DNA from: Pseudomonadota bacterium
GTDB lineage: Bacteria; Pseudomonadota; Gammaproteobacteria; Burkholderiales; Burkholderiaceae_D
Assembly: GCA_023416415.1 (NCBI GenBank)
Contig: JAEZHR010000204.1
Coordinates: 1-5,666, forward strand
DNA: 5,666 bases
Direction: 5' to 3'
Below, in pieces: positions 1 to 5,356 of the stretch. The first letter of the stretch is position 1; each line of letters begins with the position of its first letter. The notes under the pieces are model-generated. The model was not told where the DNA came from and did no database searches. It worked only from the letters and a program-made list of their open reading frames with translations. The position numbers and the translations under genes are program-made.

Positions 1-1111
1 GATCGAGTTCGTCCAGTTTCTCGATCGCCCCGGCCAGCCAGCTGCGCAGCTCGGCGTCCAATGCGGAGTCGTTTGCCAGGGAGAGCGGCACATGCAGCAG
101 CGAGCACGAGGGTGCGAGCCACAGGGCGCTGCCACGGGCCTGCAGCCCACGCAAGCGCGCGAGCGCGAAATCGAGATCGGTGCGCCAGATGTTGCGGCCG
201 TCCACGATGCCGACGGACAGAACCTTGTGCGCCGGCAGCCAGTCCGCCACGGCCTGAAGTTCGTGGGCGGCGCGCACGGCGTCGACATGCAAGCCGGCTA
301 CTGGAAGCTTGCAGGCCAGGCTCAGGTGCTCTTCGAGCGGTGAAAAATAAGTTGCCAGCAGAATCGACACCGGTGCTGCCTGCAGCGCGGAATAGGTCCG
401 CTCGAAGGCGAGCGCCCAGGTGCCGGGCAGGTCCAGCCCGAGGATGGGCTCGTCGATCTGCACCCATTCGACCCCGGCCGCGCTCAGCGCAGCCAGCAGC
501 TCGGTGTAGACCGGCAGCAGTGCATCGAGCAGCGCCAGGCGGTCGAAGCCCTCGACCTTGGACTTGCCCAGCCAGAGGAAGGTCAGGGGGCCGAGCAGTA
601 CGGGTTTGACCGGGTGGCCCAAGGCGCGGGCCTCGGCCACTTCATCGAGCAGCCGCCGTGCGGCCAGCCGGAACACCGTCTGTGGCGCGAACTCCGGGAC
701 CAGGTAGTGGTAGTTGGTATCGAACCACTTGGTCATTTCAAGCGCCGGCTTGCCATCTTGCGCCCGGCTGCCGCACCCGCAGGCGGCTTCATGGGCATGT
801 CCAGCCGTGCCGCGCGCCATAGTGAAGTAGCGCGCGAGGTCGCTCTCATTGCCGGAAAAGCCAAAGCGTGCCGGCTCGCAACCGAACAACTGGATATGAC
901 TGGCGACGTGATCGTAATAGGCAAAATCGCCGACCGTCACGAAATCCAGGCCGGCGGCACGCTGCGCCTCCCAGTGCCGGTGGCGCAGCGTGCGGCCGGT
1001 CTCTTCCAGTTCGCGTTCCGTCAGTTCGCCCTTCCAGTGGCGCTCCAGCGCCGTTTTCAGTTCGCGATGCGCGCCCATGCGCGGGAAGCCAAGAATATGA
1101 GTTTTGATCAT
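1..1111 (-). CDS. metE: Cobalamin-independent methionine synthase MetE, N-terminal part (cut by left edge)
   Basis: MetE transfers a methyl group from 5-methyltetrahydropteroyl-triglutamate to homocysteine, the last step of methionine synthesis, in the cytoplasm without B12. Translating the minus strand from the ATG at 1111 gives about 370 open codons, roughly half of the usual ~760, continuing past base 1. Seen in order: LGFPR near residues 7-11 and RELK 16-19 (substrate-binding start of the family), VGDFAYYDHV 60-69, EMTKWFDTNYHYLVPE 125-140, KPVLLGP 169-175, IDEP 219-222 and PSCSLLH 334-340. All match the N-terminal barrel of MetE. The zinc-binding catalytic C-terminal barrel lies outside the window. 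Compared from memory with Escherichia coli MetE, there is an insertion of about 12 residues at 102-124 that is rich in His and Cys. The start begins MIKTHILGFPR, as expected for the family, but no clear Shine-Dalgarno precedes it. It is divergent from metR, its expected activator. Confidence 0.96.
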   Translation of the reverse strand, partial: MIKTHILGFPRMGAHRELKTALERHWKGELTERELEETGRTLRHRHWEAQRAAGLDFVTVGDFAYYDHVASHIQLFGCEPARFGFSGNESDLARYFTMARGTAGHAHEAACGCGSRAQDGKPALEMTKWFDTNYHYLVPEFAPQTVFRLAARRLLDEVAEARALGHPVKPVLLGPLTFLWLGKSKVEGFDRLALLDALLPVYTELLAALSAAGVEWVQIDEPILGLDLPGTWALAFERTYSALQAAPVSILLATYFSPLEEHLSLACKLPVAGLHVDAVRAAHELQAVADWLPAHKVLSVGIVDGRNIWRTDLDFALARLRGLQARGSALWLAPSCSLLHVPLSLANDSALDAELRSWLAGAIEKLDELD

Positions 1112-1206
1112 GGTGAAGCTGCTTGAAGATGAATGACTTGCGATCTTCGCTTGCCCACGTTTATGATTCAAACGAAAAATTCTTCTGTTCATTCTTAATT
1201 TCATTC
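1112..1206. promoter_or_regulatory. metE-metR divergent regulatory region
   Basis: This 95-bp gap between the divergent metE and metR starts is much richer in A/T than its surroundings. On the plus strand, TTGCGA (1138-1143) and TATGAT (1162-1167) with an 18-bp spacer make a plausible sigma-70 promoter for metR. On the minus strand, CATAAA (1165-1160) is a possible metE -10 with a poor -35, which would suit an activator-dependent promoter; it overlaps the metR -10. The enterobacterial MetR consensus TGAA-N5-TTCA has no perfect match. The nearest is TGAAGCTGCTTGA at 1114-1126, directly beside the metE start. An inverted repeat GCGA-TCT-TCGC (1140-1150) overlaps the metR -35. ATTC recurs at 1166, 1179, 1191 and 1203. 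The operator assignment is inference; the divergent arrangement with autoregulation is known for metE-metR in enterics. Confidence 0.6.
1138..1167 (+). promoter_or_regulatory. Candidate sigma-70 promoter of metR
   Basis: TTGCGA at 1138-1143 (four of six bases of TTGACA) and TATGAT at 1162-1167 (five of six of TATAAT) are separated by 18 bp. Transcription would begin near 1174 and give a leader of about 33 nt that is pyrimidine-rich and lacks a Shine-Dalgarno. This position rules against translation starting at the in-frame codons at 1123 or 1129, because they would lie upstream of the transcript. Confidence 0.45.
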
Positions 1207-2133
1207 ATGATTCAGTCGCCCTTGGAGCTGCGCCATTTGAAGACCCTGCTGGCGCTGCGCGAAACCGGCAATCTCTCGCGTGCCGCGCAATTGCTCTGCC
1301 TGACGCAGTCAGCGCTGTCGCACCAGCTCAAGGGGCTGGAAGAGCAGTACGGTGCGGCGCTGTTCGAACGCAAGTCCAATCCTGTGGTGTTTACCGCGCC
1401 GGGGCAGCGCCTGCTGCGCCTGGCTGACGCCGTGCTCCCGCTGGTGTACGAAGCCGAGCGCGACGTGACGCGGCTGGTCGACGGGGCGGCGGGCAGCCTG
1501 CGCATTGCCGTCGAATGCCACACCTGCTTCGACTGGCTGATGCCGGCCATGGACGCCTTCCGCGAGCGCTGGCCCGAGGTGGAGCTGGACATCGTTTCCG
1601 GCTTCCACGCCGATCCGGTTGGCCTGTTGCACCAGGATCGCGCCGAGTTGGCCATCGTGTCCGATTTCGACGAAGACGAGCGCGGCGTGCATCTTCACCC
1701 GTTGTTCGAATTCGAAATCGTCGCGCTCCTGCCCAAAGGCCATGCCCTGTTGGACAAGCCTTGGCTGGAGGCCTCGGACTTCGCCAGCACGACGTTGATT
1801 ACCTATCCGGTGCCGGATGAAATGCTGGACCTCGTGCGACTCGTGCTGGCGCCGGCAGGCATCTCGCCGGCGCGGCGCACGACCGAGCTGACGGTGGCGA
1901 TGCTGCAACTGGTGGCGAGCGGACGCGGTCTGGCCGCCTTGCCGCTGTGGGCGGTGAGCGCTTACCTGGAGCGCGGCTACGTGGCGCGTCAGCGCATCGG
2001 CAAGGAAGGATTGACGGGGCGTCTGCATGCGGTCGTGCCGGAACATCTGGCCGCGCGGCGGTACGTGGCGGACTTCGTACAGGTCATGCGCGAGACATCG
2101 CTGCGCACGCTGCCCGGCATTGCGCTGCTATAG
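1207..2133 (+). CDS. metR: LysR-type transcriptional regulator MetR
   Basis: MetR is a LysR-family DNA-binding activator of methionine genes, chiefly metE; homocysteine acts as co-effector in enterics. From the ATG at 1207 the product is 308 residues, normal for the family. A winged helix-turn-helix occupies about residues 7-65, with the recognition helix in LTQSALSHQLKGLE (32-45). The effector-binding domain runs from about 95 to 295. MetR-like signatures include IAVECHTCFDWLMPA (100-114), a LITYPV stretch (197-202) and the GLAALPLW segment (241-248). The frame is open further upstream to a TTG at 1123, but that extension (28 residues) has no family resemblance, overlaps the promoter region and would abut the metE start, so 1207 is preferred. 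The leader is U/C-rich without a Shine-Dalgarno, so initiation may rely on ribosomal protein S1 (inference). It is divergent from metE and ends before a strong terminator. Confidence 0.95.
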   Translation: MIQSPLELRHLKTLLALRETGNLSRAAQLLCLTQSALSHQLKGLEEQYGAALFERKSNPVVFTAPGQRLLRLADAVLPLVYEAERDVTRLVDGAAGSLRIAVECHTCFDWLMPAMDAFRERWPEVELDIVSGFHADPVGLLHQDRAELAIVSDFDEDERGVHLHPLFEFEIVALLPKGHALLDKPWLEASDFASTTLITYPVPDEMLDLVRLVLAPAGISPARRTTELTVAMLQLVASGRGLAALPLWAVSAYLERGYVARQRIGKEGLTGRLHAVVPEHLAARRYVADFVQVMRETSLRTLPGIALL

Positions 2134-2177
2134 CGAAGTTCGCTGGCAAGGCAGATTGGAAGGGAAGGGCGAAAAAG

Positions 2178-2203
2178 AAAATGCCCGCTTGCGCGGGCAT
2201 TTT
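2178..2203. terminator. Bidirectional intrinsic terminator between metR and tRNA-Asp
   Basis: AAAATGCCCGC (2178-2188), loop TTGC, and GCGGGCATTTT (2193-2203) form a perfect 11-bp stem including the A/T ends. Read on the plus strand, the GC-rich stem is followed by TTTT and would end metR. Read on the minus strand it is followed by a longer T-rich run (complement of the A-rich stretch 2172-2180) and would end the tRNA transcript, whose mature 3' end is only 7 bp away. The convergent position fits a shared terminator. Confidence 0.88.
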
Positions 2204-2209
2204 GCAATC

Positions 2210-2286
2210 TGGCGGAGTGGACGGGGCTCGAACCCGCGACCCCCGGCGTGACAGGCCGGTATTCTGACCAACTGAACTACCACTCC
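2210..2286 (-). tRNA. tRNA-Asp (anticodon GUC)
   Basis: The minus strand folds as a complete 77-nt tRNA. The acceptor stem GGAGTGG pairs with CCACTCC; the D stem is GTTC/GAAT; the anticodon stem CCGGC/GCCGG encloses loop CTGTCAC with GTC at 2252-2250; the T stem GCGGG/CCCGT encloses TTCGAGC. The discriminator is G and the CCA end is encoded (2212-2210). The GUC anticodon, G73 and overall sequence are those of bacterial tRNA-Asp, nearly identical to the Escherichia coli molecule. It stands alone, read leftward, with a terminator immediately after it. Confidence 0.97.
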
Positions 2287-2352
2287 TGAATTCCTTCGTG
2301 TCCGGAGTCCCGGTTTCACGTCGATGCGTGTCATGGCATCGAAAGGGAGCGC

Positions 2353-2381
2353 AGTGTACCGCAATTTCTAGATTCTGCCTA
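2353..2381 (-). promoter_or_regulatory. Candidate promoter of tRNA-Asp
   Basis: On the minus strand, TAGGCA (2381-2376, four of six to TTGACA), a 17-bp spacer and TACACT (2358-2353, four of six to TATAAT) precede a GC-rich stretch GCGCTCCC. Such a discriminator is typical of stringently controlled stable-RNA promoters. Transcription would start near 2346, leaving a leader of about 60 nt before the mature tRNA. The site overlaps the last codons of the membrane-protein gene. Read-through from that gene is an alternative source of the tRNA. Confidence 0.4.
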
Positions 2382-2868
2382 CTGCGGCACGATAAATTGT
2401 GCAGGCGTGCAGGAGCTGACCGACAAATATGCCGCTGAACATGCCGTAGAACCCGCAGGTGACGGCGACAAACGCCGGCATCTGAAGCAGTTCCGGTTGC
2501 AGTGTCAGCATGACGGCGGCCGCGTACTTGACGGCGAAGAGGGTCATCATCAGCATCAGCGGCATCGGGCTGCCGCGCAGCGAGACGGTACGGCGCAGCG
2601 GATCGGCGCGAACTGAATCGGGGCGTGCGTGCTTCAAGGCTGCAATCGTGCCGAGCGCCAGAAAAGCGAGCCAGACCGCGAGCGCGAATGCACCGCCGAA
2701 CCTGACGAGCACATCCTGCAGCGACAAACCCAGCATGACCAGGGGAAGGATGAACATGTTCCAGAATGGCACGACGCGATCGGCCCGTGCCGCAAGTCCG
2801 CGATAGATCAGGAATGCCAGCAATGCCCAGACCCAAACGGGGGTGCTGCTCACAATCTGCAGAAACAT
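2368..2868 (-). CDS. Small multi-pass membrane protein, function unknown (DUF6622-like)
   Basis: The product is 166 residues from the ATG at 2868, chosen because GGAG lies 7 nt upstream on the minus strand. A longer reading to 2928 adds 20 polar residues without a better ribosome site. About five hydrophobic segments are visible, near residues 8-24, 36-52, 58-77, 101-122 and 133-155, with a basic cytoplasmic-type loop at 79-98 (KHARPD through LRRT). The opening (MFLQIVSSTPVWVWALLAFLIYRG) and the RGSPMPLMLMMTLFAVKY stretch resemble small proteobacterial membrane proteins that I recall as annotated DUF6622; that family name is from memory and unverified. No catalytic or transport motif is recognised. 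It is divergent from pip and followed by the tRNA-Asp gene on the same strand, 81 bp away. Confidence 0.8.
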   Translation of the reverse strand: MFLQIVSSTPVWVWALLAFLIYRGLAARADRVVPFWNMFILPLVMLGLSLQDVLVRFGGAFALAVWLAFLALGTIAALKHARPDSVRADPLRRTVSLRGSPMPLMLMMTLFAVKYAAAVMLTLQPELLQMPAFVAVTCGFYGMFSGIFVGQLLHACTIYRAAVGRI

Positions 2869-2971
2869 GATGATGCTCCGTGAGTTGACGACGCGACAAC
2901 TGTGCACCATTGGGTCGCGGCCGAGCACCGGAACGCGACGAAACGCAGAAATCGTGGAATGAAATGCGAAC

Positions 2972-2977
2972 TACAAT
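2972..2977 (+). promoter_or_regulatory. Possible -10 element (TACAAT) just before pip
   Basis: TACAAT matches five of six bases of the sigma-70 -10 consensus and lies 10 bp before the preferred pip ATG. No good -35 is found 16-18 bp upstream. If used, transcription would start at or within a few bases of 2988, giving a leaderless or nearly leaderless mRNA. This would also exclude the in-frame ATGs at 2964 and 2976. Confidence 0.3.
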
Positions 2978-2987
2978 GACCGGCACC

Positions 2988-3953
2988 ATGCGCGCGACCG
3001 ACCAGATCCTGTTTCCCCCGCTCGAACCCCATCGCCACGGCATGCTGCCCGTGGACGACATCCACACGCTGTACTGGGAAGAGAGTGGCAACCCGGACGG
3101 CATTCCGGTGCTGTTCCTGCACGGCGGTCCGGGCGGCGGCACGTCGCCGCGCCAGCGCTGCTTCTTCGATCCGCAGGCGTATCGCATCGTACTGTGCGAT
3201 CAGCGCGGCGCCGGCAAGTCGACGCCGCTGGGCGAAGTGCGCAACAACACCACGGCGCTCCTGATCGACGACATCGAGCGCTTGCGCACACTCCTCGGCA
3301 TCGAGCGCTGGCTGGTGTTCGGCGGCTCGTGGGGTTCGACGCTGGCGCTGGCCTACGGGCAAGCGCATCCCGAAGCTTGCCTCGGCTTTGTGTTGCGCGG
3401 CATCTTCCTGTGCACGCAGGACGAAATCGACTGGTTCATGAACGGCATCCGCTGGTTCTACCCGGAACAGCATGCCGCCTTCTCCGCACCGATCCCGCCT
3501 GAAGAGCGGGGTGATCTACTGCAGGCCTACGCCAAACGCCTGTTTCATCCCGACCCGGCCGTCTATACGCCGGCAGCGCGTATCTGGAGTCGCTATGAGG
3601 GCGCCTGCCTGTTCCTGCGTCCCGATCCGGACGCCATCGCGAATTTCGGCAGCGATCGGGTGAGTGTAGGCATCGGGCGGCTGGAAGCGCACTACTTCCT
3701 GCATGCAGGTTTCCTGGGTCCAGATCAGCTGATCCGCGGCCTCGATCGCATCAGCCACTTGCCGGCGGTGATCGTGCAAGGCCGTTACGACGTCGTCTGC
3801 CCGCCGCAGGCGGCCTTCCGCCTGCATGCCGCGTGGCCGCAGGCGCGGCTGGAGGTCATTGCCGACGCCGGGCACTCGGCCTTCGAACCGGGCATTGCGC
3901 GCGCGCTGGTGCAGGCAACCGAGCGTTTCAAACGGCAAGGCCGGTTCGACTGA
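2988..3953 (+). CDS. pip: Proline iminopeptidase (prolyl aminopeptidase), alpha/beta-hydrolase, peptidase family S33
   Basis: The enzyme removes N-terminal proline from peptides in the cytoplasm. From the ATG at 2988 the product is 321 residues, the usual length. It shows HGGPGGG (45-51, oxyanion hole region), DQRGAGKS (71-78), GGSWGS (112-117) with nucleophile Ser114, RYDVVCPP (266-273) with acid Asp268, and AGHSAFEP (294-301) with His296. Glu204 and Glu233 (in RLEAHYF) sit where Glu204 and Glu232 of the Serratia marcescens enzyme bind the substrate amino group. Every key residue is therefore present. In-frame ATGs also lie at 2964 and 2976, and the frame is open to a TTG at 2910. I prefer 2988 because homologues begin shortly before the PPLEPH-type motif; 2964 has a weak GGA upstream. 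No strong Shine-Dalgarno exists for any choice. The gene stands alone. Confidence 0.93.
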   Translation: MRATDQILFPPLEPHRHGMLPVDDIHTLYWEESGNPDGIPVLFLHGGPGGGTSPRQRCFFDPQAYRIVLCDQRGAGKSTPLGEVRNNTTALLIDDIERLRTLLGIERWLVFGGSWGSTLALAYGQAHPEACLGFVLRGIFLCTQDEIDWFMNGIRWFYPEQHAAFSAPIPPEERGDLLQAYAKRLFHPDPAVYTPAARIWSRYEGACLFLRPDPDAIANFGSDRVSVGIGRLEAHYFLHAGFLGPDQLIRGLDRISHLPAVIVQGRYDVVCPPQAAFRLHAAWPQARLEVIADAGHSAFEPGIARALVQATERFKRQGRFD

Positions 3954-3983
3954 ACTGTAAATTGGCGTTAAGCAGCTTCCCGC

Positions 3984-3999
3984 CGCCGGTTTTCCGGCG
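3984..3999 (+). other. Short GC-rich hairpin downstream of pip
   Basis: CGCCGG, loop TTTT and CCGGCG make a perfect 6-bp stem with a four-base loop, 30 bp after the pip stop. No T-run follows, so it is a poor intrinsic terminator by itself. It may stabilise the pip mRNA 3' end or lie in the leader of the next gene. Confidence 0.4.
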
Positions 4000-4033
4000 A
4001 TACTTCTCCTCGTCACCTTCGGGAAGGGGGAGC

Positions 4034-4519
4034 ATGATGAAATCCAGACTCGCATTGCTGATCGCGGCAGGTGTCGCCTTCATCGCCGGCTGCGCCACGC
4101 GCAAGGAAACTCCGCCTGAGCCGCAGCCGGCACCGCAGGTCGAGCGGCCCAGACCCGCCGTCGTGGTGCCGGCGCGCTCGCTGGACGAATACAAGCGTGC
4201 TCTTGCGCACCACATCGGCCAGCGCAGCTCCGCGCAGATTTACACCGGGCGTCCGCAAGCCCTGCTGCGCTCGGTCGTGGTCATCCAGTACGAGGTCGAT
4301 GCGAACGGTGATCTCGTGCATGCCGAAATCATGCGTTCCAACCGCGACCGTCAAACCGAAGCCGCCGCACTGCACGCGCTGCGCACGGCCGCTCCCTTCC
4401 CGCCGCCCTCCCCGAATCTGCTGCAGCGCGGCCGCCTGCGACTGGCCGAAACCTGGCTGTTCAACAGCGATGGTCGCTTCCAGTTGCGCACGACAGCGCT
4501 GCCGCAGATGGACCGATAG
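4034..4519 (+). CDS. Lipoprotein with TonB C-terminal-like domain
   Basis: The 161-residue product starts MMKSR at 4034, preceded by the purine-rich GGGGGAG. The second ATG, at 4037, is an equally possible start. A signal peptide with hydrophobic core (6-18) ends in a lipobox FIAGC, with the lipidated Cys at 20. Ala at the next position argues for sorting to the outer membrane by the enterobacterial rule. A Pro-rich linker (about 27-47, PPEPQPAPQVERPRP) leads to a domain of about 54-155. Its core VVVIQYEVDANGDLVHAEIMRSNRDRQTEAAALHALRTAAPFPPP (81-125) has the pattern of TonB C-terminal domains: beta strand, Asp-Gly turn, RS-x-R, Ala-rich helix, APFPPP. True TonB has an inner-membrane helix and works with ExbB/ExbD; no such genes are here, so classical energy transduction is doubtful. 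The role is unknown; the stop at 4519 precedes a 126-bp gap. Confidence 0.85.
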   Translation: MMKSRLALLIAAGVAFIAGCATRKETPPEPQPAPQVERPRPAVVVPARSLDEYKRALAHHIGQRSSAQIYTGRPQALLRSVVVIQYEVDANGDLVHAEIMRSNRDRQTEAAALHALRTAAPFPPPSPNLLQRGRLRLAETWLFNSDGRFQLRTTALPQMDR

Positions 4520-4592
4520 CGTCAAAGGCTCCTGTTGTTGCGCTCGTTGGATCAGGGAAAGTCAAAAAGTTGGTAAAGTTCACCAGATACTG

Positions 4593-4617
4593 CCGTCACG
4601 GGCCTTGCTCGTGACGG
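4593..4617 (+). other. Strong hairpin in the leader of the DUF883-yqjE operon
   Basis: CCGTCACG (4593-4600) pairs perfectly with CGTGACGG (4610-4617). Three further inner pairs, one of them G-U, close to a 3-base CTT loop, for up to 11 bp. It lies 28 bp before the ATG at 4646 and leaves the AGGAG site free. No T-run follows, so it does not look like an intrinsic terminator for the lipoprotein gene. It could be a transcript-end stabiliser, a leader element or a protein site. The rest of the 4520-4645 gap holds no promoter I can call with confidence. Confidence 0.55.
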
Positions 4618-4645
4618 TCCGGCGATTTCAATCAGGAGCTTTGCC

Positions 4646-4948
4646 ATGGTGACCTCGAACATCAAGACCGTTAGCAACGACATGAAGACGCTGGTGGATG
4701 ACGCGCGCGAGCTGTTCCGCGAAGCGAGCCTGGCCTCCGGCGAGAAGGCCGAAGATCTGCGTGCCAAGGGCATGGTTCTGCTTGAAAGCGCGCTCGAGCG
4801 CGCGCACGAGCTGCAGTCCGTGGCCGTGGAAAAGGGCAAGATTGCCGCGAAACAGACCGACGCCTTTGTCCACGAGCATCCCTGGCAGTCGGTGGCCATC
4901 TCGGCCGGTGTCGGCCTGCTGCTGGGCATGCTGATTTCGCGCAAGTAA
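4646..4948 (+). CDS. DUF883 / ElaB-YqjD-like tail-anchored inner-membrane protein
   Basis: This 100-residue protein starts at an ATG 7 nt after AGGAG (4634-4638). Residues 1-76 are soluble, charged and helical, with heptad-like spacing suggesting a coiled coil. The C-terminus HEHPWQSVAISAGVGLLLGMLISRK (76-100) is the family hallmark: a His-Pro-Trp entry, one membrane helix (about 82-98) with G90-x3-G94, and a basic Ser-Arg-Lys end. In Escherichia coli, ElaB, YqjD and YgaM are C-terminally anchored inner-membrane proteins of stationary phase, and YqjD is reported to associate with ribosomes; extending that to this protein is inference. It is the first gene of an apparent operon, 6 bp before the YqjE-like gene, the same order as yqjD-yqjE-yqjK in E. 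coli. Confidence 0.92.
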   Translation: MVTSNIKTVSNDMKTLVDDARELFREASLASGEKAEDLRAKGMVLLESALERAHELQSVAVEKGKIAAKQTDAFVHEHPWQSVAISAGVGLLLGMLISRK

Positions 4949-4954
4949 GCGCTC

Positions 4955-5356
4955 ATGGACCCGAACCAGACCGAAGACCCGGGCAAGGCCGGCTTCACGG
5001 CCAATCTCGGCGCCCTCGGACGCCACCTGTTCGCGCTCTTCGTCACCCGCGTCGAGCTGGCCGCGCTCGAACTCGGCGAAGCGCGCAACCACCTCGGGCG
5101 CGTGCTCCTGCTCGGTGCCCTTGGCGTGCTCCTGCTGTGCTTTGCACTTGGCGGTTGGACCGCGCTGGTCGTCGCGTTGGCTTGGGATGCGCTCGGCTGG
5201 AAGATCCTGCTGCTGGTCGCGGCCTTTTACACCGTGCTGGCTGTCATCGTGCTGCTGAGTGTCCGTGCCATGCTCGCGACCGACAAGTTCATGTTGCCGT
5301 CGACGGTCGCCGAGCTGCGCGCCGACCGCGATGCCCTGTTCCGCCATGAACGCTGA
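4955..5356 (+). CDS. YqjE / phage-holin-family two-helix membrane protein
   Basis: The product is 133 residues, with a short polar N-terminus, an amphipathic helix (about 17-46, with LFALFVTRVELAALELGEAR) and two membrane segments (about 48-72 and 82-105), ending in a charged tail LRADRDALFRHER. The LFVTRVELAALELGEAR stretch followed by paired helices is the pattern of YqjE and of proteins annotated as phage holin family; here the context is a chromosomal operon, not a prophage, so lysis is not implied. Its function is unknown. It begins 6 bp after the DUF883 stop with only a weak ribosome site, which suggests coupled translation. The next gene starts inside its 3' end, an 11-bp overlap. Confidence 0.88.
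   Translation: MDPNQTEDPGKAGFTANLGALGRHLFALFVTRVELAALELGEARNHLGRVLLLGALGVLLLCFALGGWTALVVALAWDALGWKILLLVAAFYTVLAVIVLLSVRAMLATDKFMLPSTVAELRADRDALFRHER

Noticed and set aside
61..1126. Plus-strand open frames across 61-609 and 614-1126
   Set aside because: They lie opposite metE, whose minus-strand translation is unambiguous and unbroken; the plus-strand products are Arg/Ala/Pro-rich shadows.
1112..1206. Cobalamin riboswitch upstream of metE
   Set aside because: The gap to metR is only 95 bp, too short for a cobalamin riboswitch of about 200 nt, and no B12-box-like sequence is seen.
1309..2046. 245-codon minus-strand open frame inside metR
   Set aside because: It is a shadow of metR; the sense-strand protein has full LysR-family features and the antisense product has none.
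2210..2286. tRNA as an integration (attachment) site
   Set aside because: No integrase gene and no repeat of the tRNA 3' end was noticed in the window; the flanks are ordinary chromosomal genes.
2084..3187. Long 367-codon minus-strand open frame
   Set aside because: It runs across the tRNA, the other-frame membrane-protein gene and the start of pip; part of it is simply the tRNA read as protein. Its composition is Arg/Ser/Ala-rich, typical of a high-GC shadow frame.
4955..5356. Prophage lysis holin
   Set aside because: The holin-family label comes from shared two-helix topology. The neighbours are yqjD-like and yqjK-position genes and no endolysin, spanin or other phage gene is present.
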